Source of the DNA: Ramlibacter sp.
Lineage (GTDB): Bacteria > Pseudomonadota > Gammaproteobacteria > Burkholderiales > Burkholderiaceae_C
Assembly (NCBI RefSeq): GCF_029866045.1
Contig: NZ_JARXAB010000174.1
Location: 1-40,099 of the forward strand
Direction: 5' to 3'
DNA: 40,099 nt
Shown: positions 8,908 to 19,006 of the stretch, piece after piece
How the letters are laid out: every line of letters starts with the position of its first letter
How positions within the stretch are numbered: the first letter of the stretch is position 1
Notes under the pieces: generated by a model
What the model saw: the letters and a program-made list of their open reading frames with translations, nothing else
Told to the model about the DNA's origin: nothing
Database searches by the model: none
Translations under genes and position numbers: made by a program

Positions 8908-9431
8908 GGGCTGCAGGCGGTGGACAGGCTCTTGGGGCGGCCCGAAGGATCCAAGACGATGCAGCGCTCGCTGCCGCGGCCATCGCTCAGGCCAAACTTG
9001 ATCGGGCTGTCAGCACTCACCATGCCGCGGGCGTCAAAGCTCACGGCCGTTGGCGCGGTGAGCACCTGGAGCGAGCCCCCGATCGGGTTGCGCTGGACCA
9101 GCAGGTCGCCATTGGCGGCGGTCAGGCGCCAGCCGCTGCGCCAGTCGCTGCCGCTGGCGGGCAGCAGTTGCACCCCACCGACCCGCTTGAGCGATTCACT
9201 GCGTGCCAGGGTGAGGTCACTCATGAGGTCGTAGCTGGCAGACCGCAGCCGCTGGCGGGCGACAAACTGGTCCATGGCGGGTGCGACCAGGCCCAGCACC
9301 AGGGCAGACAGCGCCATCACCACCATCAGCTCGAGGAGGGTGAAGCCCTGCTGGGTCCGGCCGGTGGGCGCAGCGGCGCGGGGCCTGGGCTGCGCCCGCA
9401 GGCGGGGCTGGAGCGTTGCTGGGGCTGGCAT
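8904..9431 (-). CDS. fimT: Type IV pilus minor pilin FimT (GspH family)
   Basis: A 175-residue pseudopilin. The prepilin site is QQG29|FTLLELM with Glu at +5, followed by helix VVMALSALVLGLVAPAM and the GspH-domain motif LMSDLTLARSESLKR. FimT/GspH proteins are minor pilins; in some species FimT binds DNA for natural transformation. The ATG at 9431 gives an unusually long 29-residue Pro/Arg-rich leader. An upstream start at 9497 would overlap pilE by 38 bp and is less likely. It lies 28 bp downstream of pilE. Confidence 0.88.
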   Translation of the reverse strand: MPAPATLQPRLRAQPRPRAAAPTGRTQQGFTLLELMVVMALSALVLGLVAPAMDQFVARQRLRSASYDLMSDLTLARSESLKRVGGVQLLPASGSDWRSGWRLTAANGDLLVQRNPIGGSLQVLTAPTAVSFDARGMVSADSPIKFGLSDGRGSERCIVLDPSGRPKSLSTACSP

Positions 9432-9459
9432 AGGAAGTTGCCGCGCGGTGGGTCGAGGT

Positions 9460-9873
9460 TCACCAACAGCCGATGGGCTGCCGCACGTTCGCCTCATTGA
9501 GGGTCAGTGTGCCGCAGCTGTCCAGGGCCTGGTTGCCCAGCGGGGTGGCGGCCACTGTAAAACTTGGTACATCGCCAGTGCCGACGCTGAGTTCGATCTG
9601 GTAGTAGGCGGTGACCGAGGGCGTCAGGGTGGCCCGGGTGTCGGCCAGGCTGGCGGCATAGGCCCGCGAATCCAGCAGGATTTGCTGCTGCCGCGCCGCA
9701 ACATCCATCAGGGCTTGCTGGGCCTCCGCCCGGCGGGACTTGCGCAGGTGGCTGCTGTAGGAGGGGTAAGCGACCGCAGCCAGAATGCCAATGATGGCCA
9801 CCACGATCATCAGCTCGATCAGGGTGAACCCATTTGGACGCCGCGAGGCGCGGGGGTACGTGGGTGGGGGCAT
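9460..9873 (-). CDS. pilE: Type IV pilin-like protein PilE
   Basis: A 137-residue pilin with class III leader [15 protein letters not shown]15|F and Glu at +5 (E20), then the N-terminal helix [20 protein letters not shown], the [19 protein letters not shown] segment of Comamonadaceae-type PilE minor pilins, and a C-terminal pair of cysteines (DSC...IGCW). It heads the operon. A Shine-Dalgarno AAGGA lies about eight bases before the ATG. It is more likely a minor pilin than the major pilus subunit, because it is encoded with fimT, pilV, pilW, pilX and pilY1. Confidence 0.9.
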   Translation of the reverse strand: MPPPTYPRASRRPNGFTLIELMIVVAIIGILAAVAYPSYSSHLRKSRRAEAQQALMDVAARQQQILLDSRAYAASLADTRATLTPSVTAYYQIELSVGTGDVPSFTVAATPLGNQALDSCGTLTLNEANVRQPIGCW

Positions 9874-9916
9874 CGATTACATCCTTGAGGCCAGGGCCGG
9901 TACTGCTCTTCCTTGG

Positions 9917-9947
9917 AATGTAGCCGATTTGAATTAATCAGAGTCAA
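9917..9947 (-). promoter_or_regulatory. Candidate promoter for the pilE-pilY1 operon
   Basis: On the minus strand TTGACT (9947-9942, five of six consensus bases) lies over the 3' end of dinB, and TACATT (9922-9917) follows after a 19-bp spacer, which is longer than ideal. The start would fall about 40 bp before the pilE ATG. The -10 is weak, so this is tentative. Confidence 0.3.
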
Positions 9948-11175
9948 ATTTCCGATCTTTTGGTGTTGCATCCGGAAACATCTCCAGGGTCTGTGGCCCG
10001 GTCTCTGGCGGGCTTGGGCGGACCTCAGAGGGCGGCAGATCCCCGGCAGGGACTAGCTTGCCCACCCGAACTCCCAGCAGGCGCAGCCGGCGATCGAGGT
10101 CGACTCGCTTGAGGCTTTGGCCGGCAGCCTGTCGGATCACCCGGGGGTCGTCGGTGTAGTGGTCCAGGGTCAGGTCGCGGGTGGCGGTACGAAAGTCGTC
10201 GTAGCGCAGCTTGATGCCGATGGTGCGGCCCACATAGCCCTTGCGCCGCAGGTCGGCCGCTACCCGCTCGCACAGGTCGGTGAACACGGCGCCGAGCGCC
10301 TCCCGGTCGCGGACGGCGTGCAGGTCTCGCTCGAAGGTGGTCTCCCGGCTCATGGACACCGGTTCGCTTTCGGTCACCACCGGCCGCTCGTCGCGCCCCC
10401 AGGCGGCGTCGTGCAGCCAGGCGCCGTAGCTGCGTCCGAAATGCTCGACCAGCCATTCGCGGCTTTGCCCGGCGATGTCGCCCACGGTGCGCAGGCCGGA
10501 CTTCTCCAGCTTGGCGTCGGCCTTGGGACCCACGCCGTTGATCTTGCGCGCCGCCAGCGGCCAGATTAGCGTCTGCAAGTCCGCCTCGTGGACGATGGAG
10601 ATGCCATTGGGCTTGTTGAACTCGCTGGCCATCTTGGCGATCAGCTTGTTGGGGGCAACGCCGATGGAGCAGGTCAGACCGGTGCGCTCCTGGATGCACT
10701 TCTGGATCAGGCGTGCGAGCACCCGGCCGCCCTCCCGCTGGCCGCCGGGGACCTCGGTGAAGTCGATGTAGACCTCGTCGATGCCTCGGTCCTCCATCAG
10801 CGGCGCGATCTCCCGGATGGTCTCCTTGAAGGCCCGCGAAAGCCGGCGCACTTCGTCGAAGTCCACCGGCAGCACGATGGCCTCGGGGCACAGGCGTGCC
10901 GCCTTCATCATGCCCATCGCCGACCCCACGCCAAACTGGCGTGCGGCGTAGGTGGCGGTGGTGATGACGCCGCGGCCCACATAGTCCTTCAGTCGCGGGA
11001 AGGCAGCCACCGGGATTTCGTGCGCAGGCAGGCCGGGATGGCTGGCGTGCAGCAGGTCGTCGGCCTTGCGGCGGCCGCCGCCGATGATCATCGGCAGGCC
11101 CTTGAGTTGCGGGTACCGCAGCAACTCGACGGACGCGAAGAAAGCGTCCATGTCGAGGTGGGCTATTCGGCGCAT
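9934..11175 (-). CDS. dinB: DNA polymerase IV (Y-family)
   Basis: A 413-residue translesion polymerase. Catalytic acidic motifs are HLDMDAFFASVE (D8, D10) and DRGIDEVYIDFTE. The helix-hairpin-helix KINGVGPKADAKLEK and the little-finger domain (ETTFERDL...) follow. Between GGGRR and GRGVITTATYAARQFG there is an insertion of some 30 residues relative to E. coli, also typical of Burkholderiales DinB. The C-terminus has QTLEMF, resembling a beta-clamp-binding motif. The start MRRIAHLDMDAFF at 11175 is chosen as the domain boundary; a start at 11235 would add 20 residues. It may be read through into pilE, 60 bp away. No LexA box was recognised upstream. Confidence 0.94.
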   Translation of the reverse strand: MRRIAHLDMDAFFASVELLRYPQLKGLPMIIGGGRRKADDLLHASHPGLPAHEIPVAAFPRLKDYVGRGVITTATYAARQFGVGSAMGMMKAARLCPEAIVLPVDFDEVRRLSRAFKETIREIAPLMEDRGIDEVYIDFTEVPGGQREGGRVLARLIQKCIQERTGLTCSIGVAPNKLIAKMASEFNKPNGISIVHEADLQTLIWPLAARKINGVGPKADAKLEKSGLRTVGDIAGQSREWLVEHFGRSYGAWLHDAAWGRDERPVVTESEPVSMSRETTFERDLHAVRDREALGAVFTDLCERVAADLRRKGYVGRTIGIKLRYDDFRTATRDLTLDHYTDDPRVIRQAAGQSLKRVDLDRRLRLLGVRVGKLVPAGDLPPSEVRPSPPETGPQTLEMFPDATPKDRKFDSD

Positions 11176-11329
11176 ATTCGGCGCAAACCGGGCGGGCGGC
11201 TCATGCTGCCAATTGTCGCGCCGCTGCTGCGCCATCGGCTACGATTCGAGAGCGGTGGCTCGGCTACCCAAAAAGGCTGGGCGGACTGGCGCCGCGCCAG
11301 CCACAAAGACAACGAAACTGGAGACAAGC

Positions 11330-12334
11330 ATGCAACTCACCTTCTTCTCCCCTACCCGTCGCCGCCTCGGTCTCGTGGCGGCCGGCTCTCTGGCCGGACT
11401 GCTCGCAGCGCTCTTGGCTGCGCCTGCCGCCGCCCAGACCCAAAGCGGCACCATCCGCTTCATCTTGCCCAATGCCACCGGCTCGGGCGTGGACGCCATT
11501 GCACGCGCCGCTCAGCCCGCGCTGGCCAAGGCGCTGGGTGCCAACGTGGTGGTGGAAAACCAGGCCGGTGCCGGTGGCGTGGTGGGCCTGCAGGCGCTTA
11601 CCAAGGCCGCACCTGACGGCAACACCCTGGCCATCGTTTCCAACAACGTGGTCATTTTCCCTAGCGTGCTCAAGTCGCTGCCGTTCGATATGCCGGGCGA
11701 TTTCACCCCCATCGCCCTGATCGGCAGCACACCGCTGGTGCTGGTGGTCAATCCGGCCAAGGTACCGGCAACCAATTCGCGCGAGTTTCTCGCCCTGCTC
11801 AAGGCCAAGCCCGGCCAACTGAACTTCGGCTCTGGCGGCGCGGGCACCATCTTGCATCTGGCCGCCGAGATGGTGCTCGACGCCTCCGGCACCAGCGCCC
11901 GCCACATTCCCTACAAGGGCGTGGGTCCGATGGTGACCGACCTCCTGGGCGGCCAGATCGAGTTCGGCACCGCCGCCCTGCCCAGCGTGCAGCAGCACAT
12001 CAAGTCGGGTGCCTTGCGCGCAATCGGCATGCTGTCGCCTCAGCGCACCGCGGCGGCTCCTGAGATCCCGACCCTGGCCGAACAGGGCCTGACCAACTTC
12101 TCTGCCGACGCCTGGTTTGCCATGCTCGGCCCCAAGGGCATGAGCCCGGCCCTGGTCAAACGCACCCAGGAAGCCGTGGTCGCCGCATTCAACGACCCGG
12201 TGGTCAAGGACACAATGGCCAAGCAGGGCAACACCATCAATGTGAGCACCCCCGAGCAGGCGCAGGTGGCCTTTCGCAGCGAGTTGGTTCGCTTTGGCAA
12301 CCTGGTCAAGAAGGTGGGCCTGGAGCCTCAGTGA
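11330..12334 (+). CDS. Tripartite tricarboxylate transporter receptor (Bug/TctC family)
   Basis: A 334-residue periplasmic solute-binding protein. The signal region contains TRRRLGLVA, a plausible twin-arginine motif, then LAGLLAALLAAPAAAQ with cleavage near AAA|Q. The mature protein has the Bug signatures IRFILPNATGSGVDAIAR, VVVENQAGAGGVVGLQAL and HIPYKGVGPMVTDLLGGQIEFG. The ligand, usually a carboxylate, cannot be predicted. No TctA/TctB membrane genes are adjacent; such orphan receptors are abundant in Burkholderiales. A GGAGA lies just upstream of the ATG, and an intrinsic terminator follows 19 bp after the stop. Confidence 0.92.
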   Translation: MQLTFFSPTRRRLGLVAAGSLAGLLAALLAAPAAAQTQSGTIRFILPNATGSGVDAIARAAQPALAKALGANVVVENQAGAGGVVGLQALTKAAPDGNTLAIVSNNVVIFPSVLKSLPFDMPGDFTPIALIGSTPLVLVVNPAKVPATNSREFLALLKAKPGQLNFGSGGAGTILHLAAEMVLDASGTSARHIPYKGVGPMVTDLLGGQIEFGTAALPSVQQHIKSGALRAIGMLSPQRTAAAPEIPTLAEQGLTNFSADAWFAMLGPKGMSPALVKRTQEAVVAAFNDPVVKDTMAKQGNTINVSTPEQAQVAFRSELVRFGNLVKKVGLEPQ

Positions 12335-12353
12335 GCAGGTCCGCACTCACGTC

Positions 12354-12380
12354 AAAAAGCCCCGCATTGCGGGGCTTTTT
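12354..12380. terminator. Bidirectional intrinsic terminator
   Basis: Stem GCCCCGC (12359-12365) pairs with GCGGGGC (12369-12375) around a 3-nt loop, flanked by AAAAA on the left and TTTTT on the right, so it works in both directions. It separates the convergent TctC-family gene and the alpha-hydroxyacid dehydrogenase gene. Confidence 0.93.
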
Positions 12381-12437
12381 CTTGGGCGTGCTGAAAGCCG
12401 TCCTGCGCTCAGGGGTCCGGCCAGCAGCCAGGCGCGC

Positions 12438-13592
12438 TCAGACCGGGAAGGTCCCGGGAAGCAGAACGTCCCTGTCGACCTTGCGCACATCTTTGCGGCC
12501 GCAGAAGGCCATGGTCAGGTCCAGCTCCTTGTGGATGATTTCCAGCGCCCGGGTCACGCCAGCCTCGCCCATCGCGCCCAGGCCGTAGAGGAAGGCGCGG
12601 CCGATATAGGTGCCCTTGGCGCCCAGGGCCAGGGCCTTGAGCACGTCCTGGCCGGAGCGGATGCCGCCGTCCAGGTGCACCTCGATTTTGTCGCCCACCG
12701 CATTCACGATGGACGGCAGCGCCGAGATGGAGGAGGGCGCGCCATCGAGCTGGCGGCCGCCGTGGTTGGAGACGATCAGGGCGTCAGCGCCGGATTGGGC
12801 GGCCAGCCGGGCGTCCTCCGCGTCCTGGATGCCCTTGAGAATGAGCTTGCCGCCCCAGCGACGCTTGATCCATTCGACGTCGTCCCAGGAGAGAGCCGGG
12901 TCGAACTGGCTGGCGGTCCAGTCCGACAGCGAGCTCATGTCGGCCACGCCCTTCACATGCCCGACGATGTTGCCGAACTGGCGGCGCTGCGTTCCCAGCA
13001 TGCCCAAGCACCAGCGGGGCTTGGTGGCCAGGTTGATCAGGTTGGCCAGGGTCGGCTTGGGCGGTGCCGACAGGCCGTTCTTGATGTCCTTGTGCCGCTG
13101 CCCGAGGATCTGCAGGTCGAGGGTGAGCACCAGCGCCGAGCAGCCGGCGGCCTTGGCGCGTTCAATCAGGCGCTCGACGAAGTCGCGGTCACGCATCACA
13201 TAAAGCTGGAACCAGAAGGGGTGTCCGCCGGTCCCCTCGGCCACATCCTCGATCGAGCAGATGCTCATGGTCGACAGGGTGAAGGGCACGCCGAACTTCT
13301 TGGCTGCGCGTGCAGCCAGAATCTCGCCGTCGGCATGCTGCATGCCGGTGAGGCCGGTGGGCGCAATCGCCACCGGCATGGCAACCTCCTGGCCAACCAT
13401 CGTGCTGCGGGTGCTGCGGCCTTCCATGTTCACCGCCACCCTTTGGCGCAGCAAGATCTTGGCGAAGTCGCTGCTGTTGGCGCGGTAGGTGCCCTCGGTC
13501 CAGGAGCCGGAGTCGGCGTAGTCGTAGAACATGCGCGGCACGCGCTTTTTTGCCAGCAGGCGCAGCTCTTCGATGTTGGTGATCACGGGCAT
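12438..13592 (-). CDS. lldD: FMN-dependent alpha-hydroxyacid dehydrogenase (L-lactate dehydrogenase-like)
   Basis: A 384-residue TIM-barrel flavoprotein that oxidises L-2-hydroxyacids such as L-lactate to 2-ketoacids. Key features are YDYADSGSWTEGTYRAN at the N-terminus, APTGLTGMQHADGE, the active-site SNHGGRQLDGAPS with catalytic H277, and the phosphate-binding DGGIRSGQDVLKALALGAK. Length is normal for the family. A GAGGAGA ribosome-binding site precedes the ATG. It lies 80 bp downstream of argH on the same strand and may be co-transcribed or have its own promoter. The lactate assignment is by similarity; glycolate or mandelate-type substrates are possible. Confidence 0.88.
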   Translation of the reverse strand: MPVITNIEELRLLAKKRVPRMFYDYADSGSWTEGTYRANSSDFAKILLRQRVAVNMEGRSTRSTMVGQEVAMPVAIAPTGLTGMQHADGEILAARAAKKFGVPFTLSTMSICSIEDVAEGTGGHPFWFQLYVMRDRDFVERLIERAKAAGCSALVLTLDLQILGQRHKDIKNGLSAPPKPTLANLINLATKPRWCLGMLGTQRRQFGNIVGHVKGVADMSSLSDWTASQFDPALSWDDVEWIKRRWGGKLILKGIQDAEDARLAAQSGADALIVSNHGGRQLDGAPSSISALPSIVNAVGDKIEVHLDGGIRSGQDVLKALALGAKGTYIGRAFLYGLGAMGEAGVTRALEIIHKELDLTMAFCGRKDVRKVDRDVLLPGTFPV

Positions 13593-13672
13593 TTCGACCA
13601 GTCTCCTCGTCTTTTTTTCAATGTTAGCCGTCGCCGGCAGCGCCTGAAGGCCCTGCCGCGCCGGAGTGCTGC

Positions 13673-15073
13673 TCAGCCCAGGCGTGCCAGGTGCCTGGCC
13701 ACCTGCGCCCGCACTTGGGCCGGCGCGGTGCCGCCCAAGGTGCTTCGGGCGTTGAGCGAGCCGCGCAGCGAGAGCACTTCGAACACGTCTTCATTGATGG
13801 CCGGATTGAATTCGCGGAGGTCTGCCAGAGACAGCTCGGACAGGTCCACCCCGCGGCCGCTGGCGGTCTTGACCGCATGCGCCACCACCTCGTGGGCATC
13901 GCGAAACGGCAGGCCTTTTTTCACCAGGTAATCGGCCAGGTCGGTGGCGGTGGCATAGCCCCTGCGGGCGGCGCGCTCCATCGCCTCGGGCACCACAGTG
14001 ATGCCCTCAACCATCTGGGCAAAGATGCGCAGCGTGTCTTTCAAGGTGTCCACCGTGTCGAACAGCGGCTCCTTGTCTTCCTGGTTGTCCTTGTTGTAGG
14101 CCAGGGGCTGGCCCTTCATCAGGGTGATGAGGCCCATGAGATGGCCCACCACCCGGCCGGTCTTGCCACGCGCCAGCTCGGGCACGTCGGGGTTCTTCTT
14201 CTGCGGCATGATGGACGAGCCGGTGGTGAAGCGGTCGGCCAGGCGGATGAAGCCGAAGTTCTGCGACATCCACAAAATGAGTTCTTCGGACAAGCGCGAG
14301 ATGTGCACCATGGCCAGCGAGGCGGCGGCGGTGAACTCGATCGCGAAGTCGCGGTCACTCACTGCGTCGAGCGAGTTCTGGCAAACGCCTTCCATACCCA
14401 GGCTGCGGGCCACCCGCTCGCGGTCCAACGGGTAGCTGGTGCCAGCCAGCGCGGCAGAGCCCAGGGGCAGGCGATTCACCCGTCCGCGCACATCGGCCAT
14501 GCGCTCGGCGTCTCGCGCAAACATTTCCACATAGGCCAGCATGTGGTGGCCAAAGCTGACCGGCTGGGCCACCTGCAGGTGGGTAAAGCCCGGCAGGATG
14601 ACATCGGCATGCTGGCTGGCGATGGTCACCAGGGCCTTTTGCAATTCGACCAGCAGGCCGGCGATGAGGTCGATCTCGCCGCGCAGCCACAGGCGCACGT
14701 CGGTGGCCACCTGGTCGTTACGGCTGCGGCCGGTGTGCAGCCGCTTGCCGGCGTCGCCCACCAGCTGGGTGAGGCGAGCCTCGATGTTCAGGTGTACGTC
14801 TTCGAGGTCGAGCTTCCATTCGAACTGACCCGCCTCGATCTCCTGGGTGATCTGCGCCATACCTTTCTGGATGGCGGCCAGGTCGGCGGCGGCGATGATG
14901 CCCTGGGCGGCCAGCATCTCGGCATGGGCCAGCGAGCCCTGGATGTCGGCCTGCCACAAGCGCTTATCAAAAAACACGCTGGAGGTGTAGCGCTTCACCA
15001 GATCGCTCATGGGCTCGGAAAAGAGCGCCGACCAGGCCTGGGATTTTTGATCGAGTTGGTTGTGCGACGACAT
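13673..15073 (-). CDS. argH: Argininosuccinate lyase
   Basis: A 466-residue enzyme of the fumarase/aspartase superfamily. It splits argininosuccinate into arginine and fumarate, the last step of arginine synthesis. Signatures are [18 protein letters not shown], the substrate-binding [15 protein letters not shown], and the superfamily loop [12 protein letters not shown] around residues 285-295 with the catalytic serine. The ATG at 15073 ([10 protein letters not shown]) is preferred over an upstream TTG at 15082. It is followed by the lldD-like gene. Downstream of ppc by 64 bp, it is probably transcribed separately or by read-through. Confidence 0.97.
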   Translation of the reverse strand: MSSHNQLDQKSQAWSALFSEPMSDLVKRYTSSVFFDKRLWQADIQGSLAHAEMLAAQGIIAAADLAAIQKGMAQITQEIEAGQFEWKLDLEDVHLNIEARLTQLVGDAGKRLHTGRSRNDQVATDVRLWLRGEIDLIAGLLVELQKALVTIASQHADVILPGFTHLQVAQPVSFGHHMLAYVEMFARDAERMADVRGRVNRLPLGSAALAGTSYPLDRERVARSLGMEGVCQNSLDAVSDRDFAIEFTAAASLAMVHISRLSEELILWMSQNFGFIRLADRFTTGSSIMPQKKNPDVPELARGKTGRVVGHLMGLITLMKGQPLAYNKDNQEDKEPLFDTVDTLKDTLRIFAQMVEGITVVPEAMERAARRGYATATDLADYLVKKGLPFRDAHEVVAHAVKTASGRGVDLSELSLADLREFNPAINEDVFEVLSLRGSLNARSTLGGTAPAQVRAQVARHLARLG

Positions 15074-15137
15074 AGGGGGCAAATTCTATCGGGCTGCCCC
15101 CTGCCGGCCACGGGGTACTCTTGGGTCGGCGCCCGGC

Positions 15138-17975
15138 TCAGCCCGTGTTGCGCAGGCCGGCGGCGATGCCGTTGATCGAGATGTGGATGCCGCGCTGCAC
15201 CTTTTCGTCGTGCTGGCCGGCGCGCCAGCGGCGCACCAGTTCCACCTGCAGGTGGTGCAGGGGGTCGATATAGGCAAAGCGATGGCGGATGGAGCGCGAT
15301 AGCGCCGGGTTACCCGCCAGCCGCTGGCGCTCGCCGGTGATGGCGGCCAGGGCGTCGGCGGTGCGGTGCCATTCGGCCTCGATCGCCTCGAACACCTTGC
15401 GCCGCAGCCGGGCGTCGGGCACCAGCTCGGCGTAGCGGTGGGCCAGCGCCAGGTCGCTCTTGGCCAACACCATGTCCATATTGGACAGCAATGTGCGAAA
15501 GAAGGGCCACTGCCGGTACATCTTCTGCAGGAGGGCCAGGCCCTCCTTTTTCGTCTGGCCCGGGCCAGGGGTCAGGAAGGCCTGCACCGCCGAGCCAAAG
15601 CCGAACCAGCCGGGCAGGGTCACCCGGCACTGGCCCCAGGAGAAGCCCCAGGGGATGGCCCGGAGGTCCTCGATGCGCAGGTTGGCCTTGCGCGAGGCCG
15701 GTCGGGAGCCGATGTTGAGGGCGGCGATCTCGCGGATGGGCGTGCTGGCGAAGAAGTAGTCGCTGAAGCCGGGTGTCTCGTAGACCAGGCCGCGGTAGGC
15801 CGCCTGGCTGGCGGCCGAGAGCCGTCCGGCGGCTTCGAGGAAGGACTTGGGGGCTGGCTTGGTCGGCTGCAGCAGGGTGGCCTCCAGGGTGGCGGCCACC
15901 AGGGTCTCCAGGTTGCGCCGCCCGATCTCGGGGTTGGCGTACTTGGAGCCAATCACCTCGCCCTGCTCGGTCAGGCGGATCTGGCCGCGCACCGTGCCTG
16001 GGGGCTGGGCCAGGATGGCCTCGTAGCTGGGGCCGCCGCCCCGGCCCACCGTGCCGCCCCGGCCGTGGAACATGCGCAGCCGGATGTCGTGGCTGTTGGC
16101 CAGCTCGTCGAACAGGGCCACCAGGTCGGTCTCGGCCCGATAAAGCTCCCAGTTGCTGGTGAAGATGCCGCCGTCCTTGTTGCTGTCGCTGTAGCCCAGC
16201 ATGATGTCTTGCTCGGCGCCCGAGCGACGTACCAGGGCAGCCATGCCAGGCAGTGCGTAAAACGCCCGCATGATGGGCGCCGCGCTTTGGAGGTCCAAGA
16301 TGGTCTCGAACAGGGGCACGACGATCAGCTGCGCCTTCCCTGGCTGTGGGCCTTGGCCGTCCAGGGTGCCGTCCATCAGCGCGGTTTCTTTCTGCAGCAG
16401 CAGCACCTCCAGCAGGTCGCTCACAGACTCGGTGTGGCTGATGATGTAGTGGCGTATGGCCTCCGGCCCGTACTGCGCCCGTATGCGCCGGGCCGTCTCG
16501 AAGATGGCCAATTCGGCCAGCGTGGCCTCGGTGTAGTGGGCGGTGGGCACGCGCAGGGGCCGGGCGTCATTGAGCAGTTGCAGCAGCAAGGCCTGCTTGG
16601 CGTCCTCGGACAGGCCGGGGTAGTCGGGCTCGAGCCGGGCGGCGGCCAGGAGCTCGGCCACCACCGCCTCGTGCTGGTCGGAGCTTTGCCGCAGGTCCAT
16701 GGTGGCCAGGTGGAAGCCGAACACCTCTACGGCCCGCATCAGGGGGGACAGGCGTTGCTCGACCATCGCCGCTCCGTGCGAGGCGATGAGCGATTCGCGG
16801 ATGGTGGTCAGGTCGGCCAGAAATTCAGCGGCGCTCGCATAGGGCGCCTGCGGCGCAAGCACGTGGCGCGCCGCATCGCCGCCGGTGAAGGCCTTGAGGG
16901 TGGCGGCCAGCCGGGCGTACATCCAGGCCAGGGCCCGGCGGTAGGGCTCGTCTTGGCGGTGCGGGTCGGCGTCGGGGGACTGGTCGGCCAGCGCTTGCAG
17001 CGCTGGCGTCATGCCCACCAGCATCGCCGACACCGACAGCTCGGCGCCCAGGTGGTGCACCTCAGTCAGGAAATGGCGCAACGCCATTTCGCTCTGGCGG
17101 CGCAGGGCCAGGCTCAAGGTGTCGGCGCTGACGTTGGGGTTGCCGTCCCGGTCGCCACCGATCCACATTCCCATGCGCAGAAAGCTGGCCACCCGGCCCT
17201 GGCCCAGGGCCTGCTCGAGCTCGGCGTAGAGGCGCGGTATTTCGCGCAGAAAGGTGGCCTCGTAGTAGGACAGGGCGTTCTCGATCTCGTCGGCCACCGT
17301 GAGCTTGGTAAAGCGCAAGAGGCGGGTCTGCCACAGTTGCATGACCCGGGCCCGCAGCTGGGCCTCGTTGGCGGCCAGCTCGCGCGGGGCGAGGGCGTCC
17401 TTGGGCAAGGCGCGGTCCTTGATGGCGTCGCGCTCGGCCAGCAGGTGGGCGATGTCGCGCTCGGCGTCCAGGATGCTCTTTCGCTGCACCTCAGTGGGGT
17501 GGGCGGTGAGCACCGGCGACACATAGCTGGTTGCCAGGGTTCGGGCGACGGTGCGAGGCGTGATGCCGGCCCAGCGCAGGCGGGCCAGGGCCACCTCCAC
17601 GCTGCCTTGCTGCGTGTCACCGGCGCGCTCGTGCACCAACCGGCGGCGGATGTGGTGCCTGTCCTCGGCCAGGTTGGCCAAGTGGGAAAAATAGGTGAAG
17701 GCCCGGATCACGCTCACCGCCTGATCACTGGGCAGGCCCTTGAGCAGGGCCTTGAGCGCCTTGTCGGCCTCGTGGTCTGCATCGCGGCGGAAGGCCACCG
17801 AGAGCTTGCGGATTTTTTCCACCAGTTCGAAGGCGGCCGCACCTTCCTGTTCGCGGATCACGTCGCCGAGCAGCCGGCCGAGTAGGCGGATGTCGTCGCT
17901 GAGGGGCTTTTCGTTGTCGCGCGCTCGGCGGGGGGGGTGGCGCGCCGGCGTGGCGGCGGGGGAGCTGGCGGGCAT
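15138..17975 (-). CDS. ppc: Phosphoenolpyruvate carboxylase
   Basis: A 945-residue enzyme, normal in length, that carboxylates phosphoenolpyruvate to oxaloacetate to refill the TCA cycle. Catalytic H159 is in [12 protein letters not shown]. The glycine-rich [14 protein letters not shown] loop is near residue 635, and [10 protein letters not shown] lies before it. The C-terminus [12 protein letters not shown] is the conserved family end. The first 25 residues are Ala/Pro/Arg-rich and not conserved, so a slightly later start is possible. It is divergent from hemC, with 62 bp between the starts, an arrangement common in betaproteobacteria. Confidence 0.97.
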   Translation of the reverse strand: MPASSPAATPARHPPRRARDNEKPLSDDIRLLGRLLGDVIREQEGAAAFELVEKIRKLSVAFRRDADHEADKALKALLKGLPSDQAVSVIRAFTYFSHLANLAEDRHHIRRRLVHERAGDTQQGSVEVALARLRWAGITPRTVARTLATSYVSPVLTAHPTEVQRKSILDAERDIAHLLAERDAIKDRALPKDALAPRELAANEAQLRARVMQLWQTRLLRFTKLTVADEIENALSYYEATFLREIPRLYAELEQALGQGRVASFLRMGMWIGGDRDGNPNVSADTLSLALRRQSEMALRHFLTEVHHLGAELSVSAMLVGMTPALQALADQSPDADPHRQDEPYRRALAWMYARLAATLKAFTGGDAARHVLAPQAPYASAAEFLADLTTIRESLIASHGAAMVEQRLSPLMRAVEVFGFHLATMDLRQSSDQHEAVVAELLAAARLEPDYPGLSEDAKQALLLQLLNDARPLRVPTAHYTEATLAELAIFETARRIRAQYGPEAIRHYIISHTESVSDLLEVLLLQKETALMDGTLDGQGPQPGKAQLIVVPLFETILDLQSAAPIMRAFYALPGMAALVRRSGAEQDIMLGYSDSNKDGGIFTSNWELYRAETDLVALFDELANSHDIRLRMFHGRGGTVGRGGGPSYEAILAQPPGTVRGQIRLTEQGEVIGSKYANPEIGRRNLETLVAATLEATLLQPTKPAPKSFLEAAGRLSAASQAAYRGLVYETPGFSDYFFASTPIREIAALNIGSRPASRKANLRIEDLRAIPWGFSWGQCRVTLPGWFGFGSAVQAFLTPGPGQTKKEGLALLQKMYRQWPFFRTLLSNMDMVLAKSDLALAHRYAELVPDARLRRKVFEAIEAEWHRTADALAAITGERQRLAGNPALSRSIRHRFAYIDPLHHLQVELVRRWRAGQHDEKVQRGIHISINGIAAGLRNTG

Positions 17976-18002
17976 GGCGGCAGAGGGCTGGGGAGTCGGC
18001 CC

Positions 18003-18012
18003 ATGCTAGCAT
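18003..18012. promoter_or_regulatory. 10-bp palindrome between ppc and hemC
   Basis: ATGCTAGCAT is a perfect palindrome in the 62-bp divergent intergenic region. It could be an operator or part of back-to-back promoter elements (TAGCAT resembles a weak -10 on both strands). No regulator can be assigned. Confidence 0.3.
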
Positions 18013-18037
18013 CGCAAAGCGAAATTCCCTGCTGCAG

Positions 18038-18979
18038 GTGGCTTGCAGCGACGACGTACCGGGTTCGATTTTGAGCAAACTAGTCATCGCCACGCGCGAA
18101 AGCCGGCTGGCCCTTTGGCAGGCCGAACATGTACGCGACCTTCTGCAGTCGCGCGGTCACGAGGTGGGCCTCCTGGGCATGACCACCCGGGGCGATCAGA
18201 TCCTCGACCGCAGCCTGAGCAAGGTGGGCGGCAAGGGGCTGTTCGTGAAGGAGCTGGAGGTCGCGCTCGAGGAGGGCAGGGCCGACCTGGCTGTGCACTC
18301 CCTCAAAGACGTGCCGATGGACCTGCCCGAGGGCTTTCACCTCGCCTGCGTGATGGAGCGCGAGGACCCACGCGACGCCTTCGTCTCCAACCGTTTCCAG
18401 CAGCTGTCCGACTTGCCTCCCGGCAGCGTGGTGGGCACCTCCAGCCTGCGCCGCGTGGTGCTGCTGAGGGCGCTGCGCCCTGACCTGCGCATCGAACCCC
18501 TGCGTGGCAACCTCGACACCCGTTTGCGCAAGCTCGACGACGGCCATTACGAGGCCATCATCCTGGCCGCCGCCGGTCTCAAGCGTCTGGGCCTCGGCGA
18601 CCGAATCCGCCAGATCTTTGACACCGACCAGATGCTCCCGGCCGCTGGCCAGGGCGCCCTCGGCATCGAGGTGCGGGCCCAGCGCTCCGAGGTCGATCAG
18701 GCCCTCGCGCCCCTGGCCCACCAGCCGACCTGGCTGGCGGTGGCGGCCGAGCGTGCGGTCAGTCGCGGCATGGGCGGAAGCTGCTCCATGCCCCTGGCCG
18801 CCCACGCGGTGTTCACGCCTGCTGGCGCCCTGCACCTGCGCGCCGCCTGGGGCGAGCCCGAGAGCAACACGACAACACTCGTGCGGGCGGAGGCCCAAGG
18901 CTCGGTGGCCGACCTGGCGCAGGCCGAGGACCTGGGCCGCTCGGTGGTCGAGCAGCTGCGCGCCGGCGGCGCCCACTGA
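18038..18979 (+). CDS. hemC: Hydroxymethylbilane synthase (porphobilinogen deaminase)
   Basis: A protein of 313 residues from the GTG at 18038, or 302 from the TTG at 18071 ([10 protein letters not shown]). Neither start has a clear Shine-Dalgarno sequence. It polymerises four porphobilinogens into hydroxymethylbilane. Motifs are [50 protein letters not shown] and [13 protein letters not shown]. The dipyrromethane cofactor cysteine is C249 (GTG numbering) in [11 protein letters not shown]. It heads hemC-hemD-hemX-hemY, and hemD starts within 30 bp of its stop. Confidence 0.96.
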   Translation: MACSDDVPGSILSKLVIATRESRLALWQAEHVRDLLQSRGHEVGLLGMTTRGDQILDRSLSKVGGKGLFVKELEVALEEGRADLAVHSLKDVPMDLPEGFHLACVMEREDPRDAFVSNRFQQLSDLPPGSVVGTSSLRRVVLLRALRPDLRIEPLRGNLDTRLRKLDDGHYEAIILAAAGLKRLGLGDRIRQIFDTDQMLPAAGQGALGIEVRAQRSEVDQALAPLAHQPTWLAVAAERAVSRGMGGSCSMPLAAHAVFTPAGALHLRAAWGEPESNTTTLVRAEAQGSVADLAQAEDLGRSVVEQLRAGGAH

Positions 18980-19006
18980 GGCGCCGTGACCGGCCGGCCT
19001 GGCCCC

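Noticed and set aside
11213..11245. TTGTCG and TACGAT as a promoter for the TctC-family gene
   Set aside because: Spacer of about 21 bp is too long for a sigma-70 promoter.
12294..13931. 545-codon plus-strand frame across lldD and argH ends
   Set aside because: Spans a terminator and two well-identified minus-strand genes; composition is that of an antisense frame.
12438..15073. argH and lldD as a functional arginine/lactate operon
   Set aside because: Same strand but 80 bp apart and metabolically unrelated; adjacency alone does not support a joint role.
13691..15175. 494-codon plus-strand frame antisense to argH
   Set aside because: Shadow; argH motifs on the minus strand are complete.
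15366..17885. 839-codon open frame antisense to ppc
   Set aside because: Shadow of a high-GC gene; the sense strand encodes a full-length PEP carboxylase with all catalytic motifs.
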